This document shows positions 6,756-14,616 of a DNA stretch of 19,114 nucleotides, piece by piece (position 1 is the stretch's first letter; every line of letters starts with the position of its first letter). Below the pieces are notes generated by a model. It was given only the letters and a program-made list of their open reading frames with translations. It had not been told where the DNA came from and searched no databases. The DNA is taken from assembly GCA_900538365.1 (NCBI GenBank), contig UPXT01000044.1:1-19114 (forward strand), given 5' to 3'. A program made the translations under genes and the position numbers. This DNA is from an uncultured Acidaminococcus sp. GTDB taxonomy: Bacteria > Bacillota > Negativicutes > Acidaminococcales > Acidaminococcaceae.

Positions 6756-7754
6756 TTATTTTTTGATGGCCGTGCCACCAAAAACCGCGGACATTTTTGT
6801 ATGGCGCAGCTCCCCGTCAAGGGACGCCAGTTCTTCCGGCGTAAAGCTAAGGGCTGCAGCGCCCAAGTTTTCTTCGAGACGACTGCACTTCCGCGTCCCT
6901 GGAATGGGCACAATATAGGGCTTTTTCTCAAGCATCCAGGCAAGGGAAACCTGGGCCGGCGTGGCGTTTTTTTCGCGGGCGATTTTTTCGAGAAGGACTA
7001 CGAGGCCTGCATTTTCAACCTGCCCTTCACTGGAAAATTGGGGCATGACGGAGCGGTAATCGCCTTTTTCCGTAAAGGCCGTGCCCTTTTTGTAGGCCGC
7101 CGTCAAAAAACCGTTGGCAAGGGGCGAAAAAGCAACAAAGCCCACGCCCAGTTCCTCCAAGACGGGGAAAAGAGATTCATACCAGCGGGCCATCATGGAA
7201 TAGCGGTTCTGAATGGCCGTCACCGGGCAAACCTTGTGGGCCCGACGCAGCGTTTCTTCGTCCACTTCGGAAAGGCCCCAATGGGTAATCTTTCCCTCAT
7301 CAATAAGGTCCTTCACCGTTCCCGCCACATCCTCAATAGGGATCTTGGGGTCGACGCGGTGCTGGTAGTAGAGGTCGATATGGTCCGTCTGAAGCCGCTT
7401 TAGAGAGCCTTCCACGCTTTTGCGGATCGTTTCCGGACGAGAATCGACGACGAGCGGTTTATTGACGGACGGTGCGTCCCAGTCAAAACTGATGCCAAAC
7501 TTCGTGGCAATCTTAACCTTGCTGCGATAGGACTTTAAAGCAATTCCCAAGAGTTCTTCATTGTCGTGAGGGTTTTCTTCCGTGCCGTAGGATTCAGCCG
7601 TGTCAAAAAATGTGCAGCCAAGCTCGACGGCGCGCGCAATGAGTTCCTTCATTTCCTTGCGGTCACTGGGCGCGCCATAGGCATGGCTCATGCCCATACA
7701 GCCAAGACCGATGGCAGAAACTTCAAGGTCTTTTCCAAGCATCCTTTTTTTCAT
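6756..7754 (-). CDS. Aldo/keto reductase
   Basis: The 332-aa, cytoplasmic, NADPH-dependent oxidoreductase has a TIM-barrel. The catalytic tetrad is seen as D51 and Y56 (FFDTAESYG), K85 (ATKFG) and H132 (YYQHRVDP). The motif LDLYYQHR-like segment, GLSEVDEETLRRAH, and the C-terminal IPGTRKCSRLEENLGA match the AKR group that includes YghZ/IolS-like enzymes. AGGAGG (7766-7771) lies 11 nt before the ATG, a little far. It is the second gene of the run, 20 bp after the lipoprotein hydrolase, and precedes two further reductases, suggesting reduction of carbonyl or quinone-like compounds; this is inference. Confidence 0.92.
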   Translation of the reverse strand: MKKRMLGKDLEVSAIGLGCMGMSHAYGAPSDRKEMKELIARAVELGCTFFDTAESYGTEENPHDNEELLGIALKSYRSKVKIATKFGISFDWDAPSVNKPLVVDSRPETIRKSVEGSLKRLQTDHIDLYYQHRVDPKIPIEDVAGTVKDLIDEGKITHWGLSEVDEETLRRAHKVCPVTAIQNRYSMMARWYESLFPVLEELGVGFVAFSPLANGFLTAAYKKGTAFTEKGDYRSVMPQFSSEGQVENAGLVVLLEKIAREKNATPAQVSLAWMLEKKPYIVPIPGTRKCSRLEENLGAAALSFTPEELASLDGELRHTKMSAVFGGTAIKK

Positions 7755-7774
7755 GATGATTCTTTCCTCCTCTG

Positions 7775-8797
7775 TTACTTTTTCATTTGTGCTTCCCAGA
7801 AGGCAACGGCCTTATCAAACCAGCCTTCTGACGCCGTTCCGGTGCCAAGACCAAAGCCATGGCCAAGGCCAGGGTAATGATGGAATTCCGTGGGAATGCC
7901 AAGATTGCTTAGAGTTTCCAACCGGCGCTGCATAACGCGCCAATTGGCGATGCCGTCATCGTCACCAACCACGGCAAAGGTCGGCGGGTCGTTTTTGGTG
8001 TAATCCGAATGACCCGTGTACTCCATGATGACAGCCCCTGGACGAGGCAGGTCATTTCCGCCAAAAGCTGCGGGGCCATAAGAGCCAAGGTAGGCCGCCA
8101 TGCGGGCCCCTGCCGAGCCGCCCCAGAGGGAATAGTGCTTCGTGTCAACGCCCAGTTCAGCGGCATGGGCAAAGATGAAGCTAATGGCCCTTGCTAAATC
8201 TTCGCAGGCTGTTTGCGCGCCGGGGCGGTAAATGAGGGCAAAAGCGTTATAACCCCGTTTGGAAAGCTCATAAGCGTGGGGAAAACTATCATGCATGGCG
8301 CCCACATACACAAAACCGCCGCCAGCATTCACAACGGCAAAGGGTGCGCCTTTCCGGCCTTTAAAGAAGAAAAGGCCCGTGTCTTTTTTGCGGGGATCCG
8401 CCGCCTTTTCGGCATCACTGTAAATATCATAAAAAACTGTTTCTTTTTGCCGGGCCCGCTCCCAAAGGGCATTGACAATGGCGATTGTTTCCTGGGGATC
8501 AATGTGGCTGTACCAAATGAGCTGGAGGTCCTCCAGGGTGTGTCCGCTCATGCAGCCGGTATGAACAGGAAAGAGAAGCCGCCCATAGGGCTCTAAAACA
8601 GGTGATTCAATGACTTCTTTGATGGATGTCTTTTGTGTGAATGGTTTGTTCATCGTCACTCCCCTTTCCTGCCCTGTCTGTCCTTTTTGCGGTGCTTGGA
8701 TTGCCTGCATGTCCCCACAGCCGGCGCCAAAGAACAGAAGGACCAAAAGAGCGAGGATACCAAAGGTTATCTTTATAGGAGATCCTCCTTTTCTCAT
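7775..8797 (-). CDS. Alpha/beta hydrolase (fold-3 type), probable lipoprotein
   Basis: From the ATG at 8797 the protein has 340 aa. Residues 8-27 form a lipoprotein signal ending LFFGAGC with lipobox Cys27. The hydrolase domain has an oxyanion loop VVNAGGGFVYVGAMHDSF (155-172), nucleophile Ser228 in LWGGSAGARM, acid near D279-D281 (GDDDGI) and His313 in GLGHGFGLG. This resembles acyl-esterase/xylan-esterase-like enzymes common in gut Firmicutes. The start is uncertain. The only strong AAGGAGG (8784-8790) is inside the frame, 7 nt before an ATA codon at 8776, while the ATG at 8797 has a poor site and almost no leader behind the TATAAT. A third option, ATG at 8653 with AGGGGAG, would give a cytoplasmic form. 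It is the first gene of the run, directly downstream of lysR. Confidence 0.85.
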   Translation of the reverse strand: MRKGGSPIKITFGILALLVLLFFGAGCGDMQAIQAPQKGQTGQERGVTMNKPFTQKTSIKEVIESPVLEPYGRLLFPVHTGCMSGHTLEDLQLIWYSHIDPQETIAIVNALWERARQKETVFYDIYSDAEKAADPRKKDTGLFFFKGRKGAPFAVVNAGGGFVYVGAMHDSFPHAYELSKRGYNAFALIYRPGAQTACEDLARAISFIFAHAAELGVDTKHYSLWGGSAGARMAAYLGSYGPAAFGGNDLPRPGAVIMEYTGHSDYTKNDPPTFAVVGDDDGIANWRVMQRRLETLSNLGIPTEFHHYPGLGHGFGLGTGTASEGWFDKAVAFWEAQMKK

Positions 8798-8811
8798 CTG
8801 TCCCCATTATA
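8784..8811 (-). promoter_or_regulatory. -10 element and internal Shine-Dalgarno of the lipoprotein hydrolase
   Basis: TATAAT (8806-8811) overlaps the end of the lysR terminator U-tract; no good -35 is visible. Transcription would begin about 8799, so the ATG at 8797 would be essentially leaderless. AAGGAGG (8784-8790) lies inside the reading frame and is ideally spaced for an ATA codon at 8774-8776. Confidence 0.45.
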
Positions 8812-8843
8812 AAAAAAACGAGACCTCCACAGAAGTCTCGTTT
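8811..8843 (-). terminator. Rho-independent terminator of lysR
   Basis: AAACGAGAC (8816-8824) pairs perfectly with GTCTCGTTT (8835-8843) around a 10-nt loop, and on the minus strand the stem runs into eight U residues (8811-8818 as A). It lies 24 bp after the lysR stop, separating lysR from the hydrolase operon. Confidence 0.88.
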
Positions 8844-8867
8844 AGCTTTGCAGTATAAACCTTTTCA

Positions 8868-9779
8868 TTAAAACTCGTTTTCAGTAAACCTTTCCGTTAT
8901 CTGCGCAAGGGCGTGCAAAAAGCGCTTTACCGGCGCCGAAGGCTTATGCCCGTAAAGAAGTCCATAAGGGACGGTGTAGTCCCACCTCACAGGAAGAATC
9001 TTAAGAAGAGGATGAACAGCTTCCCACTGAGGAACAGCCATAAGGAGGGCGTTTTTCCGATCACATTCGTTAAAGGCTTCCGTATCATAAAAATCAAAGT
9101 CTATCAATTTGATTTCAGGATGCCCGTCCATGAGATCGTGACGCAGTTCATCCACATAATGGTTCCACCCTTCCCGAATGAGCATAAGCGCCTCGCCATG
9201 AAGGTCCTCTACAGTGAGAAAGTCCTTTTTCGCCAAGGGATGATGAAGGGAAAGGGCACAGCAAAGAGGTGTTCTATTGAGTTCAAAACCCTGGCACCTC
9301 CGCAGGCGAAGCATCGTTTCATCAAAAATCCCTGCCACAACATCAATATTGCGTCCTAAATGGGACAAGATTTCCCGCGCGTTTTCCGGCGTGTTTTCAA
9401 AGGGAATGACCTGAAATTTGATTTTTTGGTCAAGATCCTGCAATTGAGGCAGCAAGTCCACGAGGACCTGGGCCGGCGTCATGGGTGAAGACCCGATGCG
9501 GATGGTCTCTGCTCCCTGCTCCATGGCTCGCTGGGCCCGGACGATGGAATCCTTGCTGTACTGAATCACGTAACGGGCATCTTCGGCAAGTGACGCCCCT
9601 GCTGCTGTCAAAAAAAGGCCACGGTGAGTCCGTACAAAAAGCGGAAAGCCCAGGCTTTTTTCAAGACCATTGATCTGTTTGATGACAGCAGGCGGAGAAA
9701 TATATAAAACTTCGGCTGCTTTATTGAAACTGCCGTTGTCGGCAACGCACAAAAATGTCTCAAGACGCTGATCATACAA
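8868..9779 (-). CDS. LysR-family transcriptional regulator
   Basis: The 303-aa length is standard. Residues 1-60 form the winged helix-turn-helix (ETFLCVADNGSFNKAAEVLYISPPAVIKQINGLEKSLG in part), followed by the linker helix and a periplasmic-binding-protein-like effector domain from about 90. The start is a TTG (9777-9779): AGAGAGG (9788-9794) is 8 nt upstream and the resulting start MYDQRLETFL is typical of the family. It is not divergent from a target gene, as LysR regulators often are; instead the hydrolase/reductase run follows it on the same strand beyond a terminator. Control of that run is a reasonable inference, but the effector is unknown. Confidence 0.93.
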   Translation of the reverse strand: MYDQRLETFLCVADNGSFNKAAEVLYISPPAVIKQINGLEKSLGFPLFVRTHRGLFLTAAGASLAEDARYVIQYSKDSIVRAQRAMEQGAETIRIGSSPMTPAQVLVDLLPQLQDLDQKIKFQVIPFENTPENAREILSHLGRNIDVVAGIFDETMLRLRRCQGFELNRTPLCCALSLHHPLAKKDFLTVEDLHGEALMLIREGWNHYVDELRHDLMDGHPEIKLIDFDFYDTEAFNECDRKNALLMAVPQWEAVHPLLKILPVRWDYTVPYGLLYGHKPSAPVKRFLHALAQITERFTENEF

Positions 9780-9814
9780 GATGGGGGCCTCTCTTCTTAC
9801 CGGTTTCTACTTTC

Positions 9815-9847
9815 TATCATGATACAATGAGGCCCGTATGGCGTCAA
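9815..9847 (-). promoter_or_regulatory. lysR promoter with overlapping palindrome
   Basis: TTGACG (9842-9847) and TATCAT (9819-9824) on the minus strand are 17 bp apart. The -10 is part of the perfect palindrome TATCATGATA (9815-9824), a candidate autoregulatory site. The -35 overlaps the U-rich tail of the upstream terminator. Confidence 0.6.
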
Positions 9848-9891
9848 GAAAAGCCCTTTACTTCCTCACTGATTGAGAAAGCAAAAGGGCT
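9847..9891 (-). terminator. Rho-independent terminator of the TMEM175-type gene
   Basis: AGCCCTTT (9852-9859) pairs with AAAGGGCT (9884-9891); the 24-nt intervening part has an inner CTCA/TGAG pairing. On the minus strand the stem is followed by a U-rich tail. It begins 13 bp after the stop codon at 9905. Confidence 0.7.
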
Positions 9892-9904
9892 GACGAGCAG
9901 GGCT

Positions 9905-10471
9905 TTAAGAAGCGTGACCTTCTACTTCGGGAAAGATCCATAAAAAGGCCGTCATGACATAAATAATATAGACCGCAGGCACATAAATGTAGGCAAGAGG
10001 TACAGTAACGGCATAGCTTATAACCGTAAGAAGGTTCCGTCTGTCCCCCGTCACAACCGTCCAAAGGCTGTCCATCTGTCCTTTGGCATGGCGGATTGTC
10101 ATATCAAGGGTTTGATAAGCGATGGCCGTAAGGAAAAGGACCCCGCCATAAAGGGAAACAGGTACAGCGGCAAATCCTGTGTTGGAAGCCCAGGCCGTAG
10201 CAAAAGGAATGAGGGATACAAAAAACATCCACAAAAGATTGGCCCACAGGCTCCGGCCCTTGATGGTCTCCACGGACTGGATCAGTCGATGATGATTCAC
10301 CCAGTAGATCCCAACATAGGTATAGCTGATGATATAGCCAATGAACGTCGGAATGACGGCGCCAAGGTCGCGCCAAGATTTTCCTTCCGGCGCCTCCATA
10401 GCAAGGACCATAATGGTGATGATAATGGCAAGAACGCCGTCGCTGAACGCTTCCAGTCTATTTTTAGGCAT
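9905..10471 (-). CDS. TMEM175 (DUF1211) family membrane protein, putative potassium channel
   Basis: The 188-aa protein opens with RLEAFSDGVLAIIITIMVL: the conserved R5 and FSD (9-11) in the first transmembrane helix are the signature of bacterial TMEM175, whose members are potassium-selective tetrameric channels. About six hydrophobic segments are seen (roughly 8-25, 39-58, 74-92, 103-119, 148-164, 167-182). Length fits the single-repeat bacterial form. AGGAGG is 5 nt before the ATG at 10471. It is a single-gene unit with its own promoter and terminator. Confidence 0.88.
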   Translation of the reverse strand: MPKNRLEAFSDGVLAIIITIMVLAMEAPEGKSWRDLGAVIPTFIGYIISYTYVGIYWVNHHRLIQSVETIKGRSLWANLLWMFFVSLIPFATAWASNTGFAAVPVSLYGGVLFLTAIAYQTLDMTIRHAKGQMDSLWTVVTGDRRNLLTVISYAVTVPLAYIYVPAVYIIYVMTAFLWIFPEVEGHAS

Positions 10472-10501
10472 GATTCCTCCTAAAGGTGTGATGGTAAAGA
10501 T

Positions 10502-10530
10502 ATTATACAGGAAAATAAGGATGATTTAAA
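10502..10530 (-). promoter_or_regulatory. Promoter of the TMEM175-type gene
   Basis: TATAAT (10502-10507) lies 17 bp from TTTAAA (10525-10530, 4 of 6 matches to TTGACA) on the minus strand, about 30 bp upstream of the start codon. Confidence 0.6.
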
Positions 10531-10538
10531 GTATGCTG

Positions 10539-10582
10539 TTGAGCCATCTATTCAGGGCATTAGCCCTGAATAGATGGCTCAA
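10539..10582. repeat. Perfect 20-bp inverted repeat with 4-nt loop
   Basis: The arm TTGAGCCATCTATTCAGGGC (10539-10558) pairs without mismatch with 10563-10582 around the loop ATTA. No U-tract follows on either strand, so it is not an ordinary terminator. It lies 9 bp upstream of the TMEM175 gene's -35 and may be an extragenic repetitive hairpin. Confidence 0.75.
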
Positions 10583-10928
10583 TCCTACGGTTCTGGCTTC
10601 ACGGCTGAAAAACGGCTGTAATGCTGAAACACTGTAACGCCGGCGTCAAACCGCGTCAAAGGCAGTTATAAGTTTTGAGTTGTAAGTAAAAACACGAAGG
10701 CATTTCAAAAGCAAAAGGCCATACGAAAAACACCAGACGGGAAAGACTAGATTGCAATGGGTTGAGTCATCCTGCATCATTCCCAAAGGAAAAAGACATA
10801 ACGAAAGCCTTAACCAGACATTCCTGCTGTTTTAAGCTCAATACTGCAAGAAGACTCACGTTCTTGGAAATATAGACATCCTATCATTGCCACAGATAAC
10901 GCTTTTCCCAAGCAATGAAGATACACTG
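10583..10928. other. Gene-free stretch with clustered short direct repeats
   Basis: I see no convincing coding region in these 346 bp on either strand. The left third holds short direct repeats: GCTGAAA at 10604 and 10623, GCGTCAAA at 10643 and 10653 (10-bp period), and AGTTATAAGT (10664-10673) followed by AGTTGTAAGT (10678-10687, 14-bp period). The remainder is unremarkable. Together with the hairpins on both sides it looks like extragenic repeat material or a decayed element. Confidence 0.5.
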
Positions 10929-10961
10929 TTTTACTCGGAGCAATTTATGCTCCGAGTAAAA
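10929..10961. other. Perfect 14-bp hairpin directly after the ABC permease stop
   Basis: TTTTACTCGGAGCA (10929-10942) and its complement (10948-10961) pair perfectly around a 5-nt loop, and the hairpin begins at the base after the permease TGA. The U-run is in the 5' arm rather than after the 3' arm, so it is not a canonical rho-independent terminator; it may end transcription weakly or protect the 3' end of the mRNA. Confidence 0.6.
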
Positions 10962-11759
10962 TCAATGACTATACACCATCCGATCAAATCTCGAAAACGC
11001 AATCCGTCCCATGAAAAGAATCCAACCCGCCATGCCAATAATCGTTACCCACAGAGGCAGGCTGCGGATTTGAGGCGTCATGACAGCGCGGATAGCTTCA
11101 TTGATCCAGGTCAAAGGATCGATGAGGGTAATAGCTTGCATGATTGGTAGGGGCGCTAGCTGGTGCCAAGTATAAAAGATGCTTCCCAAAAAGACAACGG
11201 GCATGAGGAAACCGGGGAACATGGCTGCAATCTGGGAGGGTTTGATGATGGTTCCTACAAGAAGTCCCATAGCAGCCGAAGCAAACGCCGTGAGAAGAAG
11301 GACCAGGACAAGAAGGGGCAGCCGCTCCAGGGAAAGGTCGATAGAAATGGCGTGACCCATAAAAATAAGGGAAATAGGAAGAACGATGAGGCCGCCCACA
11401 AAAGATTCAAGGACGCCGACGGTCATCTTGGCATAAGCCACGGTACGGCTTGATACAGGCGCCAGGAGCCGGTCTTCAATTTCGCGGAGGTTATGGAAGT
11501 CCATGGAGATCGGGACAGCCGTTCCGTGAATGCCCGTAATGAGCATGCTCATACCAATCATGCCGCAGAACATATGAGTCGGAAATTCCACAGGCAGAAG
11601 ACCCACCGTCGGCAGCATGAAGCCATAGACAACAATGAGAATCAAGGGCAGCATGGCCACACGAAAGATAAATTCATTATGATCCCGCCACTGAACCAAG
11701 AGATCACGGGACACCATGGCCCAAAAGGCTGTTGTTGTTTCATTCTTAGAATTTTTCAT
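10962..11759 (-). CDS. ABC-2 type transporter permease
   Basis: The 265-aa membrane protein has a cytoplasmic N-terminal segment with RDLLVQWRDHNEFIFR followed by six hydrophobic segments (about 34-54, 64-86, 108-134, 142-166, 176-196, 236-252). The region NLREIEDRLLAPVSS and the six-helix layout match the ABC-2 exporters of the NodJ/DrrB group, which move drugs, lipids or polysaccharides outward. It works with the ATPase encoded immediately upstream. The ATG at 11759 is preceded by an in-frame GTG at 11762 that abuts the ATPase stop codon; GGAGG upstream serves either. The substrate is not deducible from sequence. Confidence 0.9.
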   Translation of the reverse strand: MKNSKNETTTAFWAMVSRDLLVQWRDHNEFIFRVAMLPLILIVVYGFMLPTVGLLPVEFPTHMFCGMIGMSMLITGIHGTAVPISMDFHNLREIEDRLLAPVSSRTVAYAKMTVGVLESFVGGLIVLPISLIFMGHAISIDLSLERLPLLVLVLLLTAFASAAMGLLVGTIIKPSQIAAMFPGFLMPVVFLGSIFYTWHQLAPLPIMQAITLIDPLTWINEAIRAVMTPQIRSLPLWVTIIGMAGWILFMGRIAFSRFDRMVYSH

Positions 11760-11762
11760 CAC

Positions 11763-12542
11763 TTACGCCTCCCTATTGGCACTTTGCCGATCATCGACAC
11801 CGTCACGGTCCGTGAGGGTCAGGAATACATCATTAAGGGAATGAGTCCCAGTTTGTTTTTCAAGACCTTCTACCGTCCCATACGCAAGAAGTTCGCCCTG
11901 CTTCATGATGGCAACATGGTCACAGAAGGACTCGACTTCTTCCATATAATGGGTCGTGAGGAAAATAGTCGTTCCTTCCCTGTTCATCTTAAGCATCTGG
12001 TCCCAAAGGATCTTGCGATAGTTCGGATCAAGTCCCGTTGTCGGCTCATCAAGGAAAAGGACCTCCGGATTGTGGAGCATGGCCCGTGCAATCTTGAGAC
12101 GCTGCGCCATGCCGCCCGAATAGGAACGGACAAAGTCCTTACGGCGTTCCCATAAACCAAACTTCCGCAGAAGCTCTTCCGAACGCTCACGGATGACCTT
12201 AGGGTCCATGCCAAAATAACGGCCGTGATAATAAAGATTCTCCTCTGCCGTGAGCTGCCGCTCCAGGTTGTTATGCTGTGCAACCACACCAATCTTGCGG
12301 CGGATAGCGGCCACATCGCCCGTAAGGTCCTTCCCATCGTAGAGGATCTTGCCGCCCGTAGGAAGCAGCTGCGTCGTCACCATGTTGATGGTTGTTGACT
12401 TACCGGCGCCGTTGGCACCTAAGAAACCAAAGATCTCACCTTTTTCCACTTGGAAGGAAACATGTTTTACGGCGTGGATGACGCCCGACTTTGCCTTAAA
12501 ATCTTTCTGCAGGTTTTCCACCTGCAAAACAGTCTCTTTCAT
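11763..12542 (-). CDS. ABC transporter ATP-binding protein (NodI/DrrA type)
   Basis: The 259-aa ATPase has Walker A GANGAGKST at 42-50, a Q-loop glutamine at 89 (VVAQHNN), signature YSGGMAQ at 141-147, Walker B VLFLDEP at 161-167 followed by GLDP, and the switch His198 (TTH). The C-terminal tail LNDVFLTLTDRDGV is typical of exporters paired with ABC-2 permeases. The start at 12542 has AAAGGA 8 nt upstream; a longer frame reaching 12623 would run through the promoter and is rejected. It forms a two-gene operon with the permease. The promoter region carries two CsoR-family-like dyads, suggesting induction by a metal or reactive sulfur species; no regulator gene is in the window. Confidence 0.93.
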   Translation of the reverse strand: MKETVLQVENLQKDFKAKSGVIHAVKHVSFQVEKGEIFGFLGANGAGKSTTINMVTTQLLPTGGKILYDGKDLTGDVAAIRRKIGVVAQHNNLERQLTAEENLYYHGRYFGMDPKVIRERSEELLRKFGLWERRKDFVRSYSGGMAQRLKIARAMLHNPEVLFLDEPTTGLDPNYRKILWDQMLKMNREGTTIFLTTHYMEEVESFCDHVAIMKQGELLAYGTVEGLEKQTGTHSLNDVFLTLTDRDGVDDRQSANREA

Positions 12543-12562
12543 ACTTATCGTCCTTTCTTTAT

Positions 12563-12623
12563 ATACCCCAAGCGGGTATCTTATTGCAGAAATGATTATA
12601 TACCCCCGCAAGGTATATTGCAA
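12563..12623 (-). promoter_or_regulatory. ABC exporter promoter with two CsoR-family-like operators
   Basis: On the minus strand TTGCAA (12618-12623) and TATAAT (12595-12600) are 17 bp apart. The spacer is almost filled by the dyad TATACC-N7-GGTATA (12599-12617). A second dyad, ATACCC-N5-GGGTAT (12563-12579), lies about 10-26 nt into the transcript. Both contain the TACC...GGGGTAT pattern of CsoR/CstR-type operators. The centres are 37 bp apart. The arrangement predicts repression released by an inducer. Confidence 0.75.
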
Positions 12624-12672
12624 GGACTTTTTTTAAGAAGTAGGTTAAACAAATAAGGAGAAGGAGGCTGTG

Positions 12673-12708
12673 ATGCCAAAGACTGGATGTCCAGCGCCAA
12701 ACCGGTAA
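12673..12708 (+). CDS. Possible 11-codon leader or remnant ORF
   Basis: ATG CCA AAG ... TAA encodes MPKTGCPAPNR behind an excellent AAGGAGG with 5-nt spacing (12661-12672). It is divergent from the ABC exporter. The palindromic TTGCAA at 12618-12623 could also serve as a -35 for the plus strand, but the matching -10 is poor. It could be a leader peptide, the stump of a deleted gene, or chance. The peptide resembles nothing I recognise. Confidence 0.2.
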   Translation: MPKTGCPAPNR

Positions 12709-12902
12709 GCGCCCGATAAGAAAAGAAGACATAGATAATCACCGGTCTTCTCGCAGCTATTTCATGTTATTGCATCTGTTCTACTATGTTAAATACCTAT
12801 TTTAAGTAAGCTGCAATATCTAATTGGCATTGTACTGATCTCCACGGGAAGGACTTGCACGAAGAAGAAGGATTACCGCAAGGAATTTCTTTTTTTACTT
12901 GC
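12709..12902. other. Intergenic stretch without a recognised gene
   Basis: This stretch between the exporter promoter region and the guaA terminator shows no coding region. It contains a loose inverted repeat AGAAGAC/GTCTTCT (around 12724-12751) and an A/T-rich middle. Confidence 0.4.
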
Positions 12903-12945
12903 AACAAAAACACCCGTCAAGTCTCCAAAGACTTGACGGGTGTTT
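12903..12945 (-). terminator. Rho-independent terminator of guaA
   Basis: A perfect 17-bp stem (12908-12924 with 12929-12945, loop CCAA) is followed on the minus strand by a U-rich tail. It starts 16 bp after the guaA stop codon. Confidence 0.92.
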
Positions 12946-12961
12946 CCTCTTCTTGTTTCTC

Positions 12962-14509
<1,548 letters not shown>

Positions 14510-14540
14510 GTTCTTCCTCCCTGTTTGTTATATTCAGAAC

Positions 14541-14569
14541 AATATATCATAATTGTATCATATTTTCAA
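14541..14569 (-). promoter_or_regulatory. Promoter of guaA
   Basis: TTGAAA (14564-14569) and TATATT (14541-14546) on the minus strand are separated by 17 bp, with TGA before the -10. The region is strongly A/T-rich. I see no purine riboswitch core between it and the start codon. Confidence 0.65.
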
Positions 14570-14616
14570 CGAAAGATGCGCTCATTTTGCGCTTAATTGC
14601 GAAAAAAGTTCGCGCT

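Noticed and set aside
10539..10582. Reading the 20-bp hairpin as a rho-independent terminator
   Set aside because: No U-tract follows the stem on either strand.
14510..14616. Purine riboswitch or other leader element upstream of guaA
   Set aside because: The leader is short and A/T-rich, with a promoter placed close to the gene; no conserved aptamer core is visible, only weak GCG-rich pairings.
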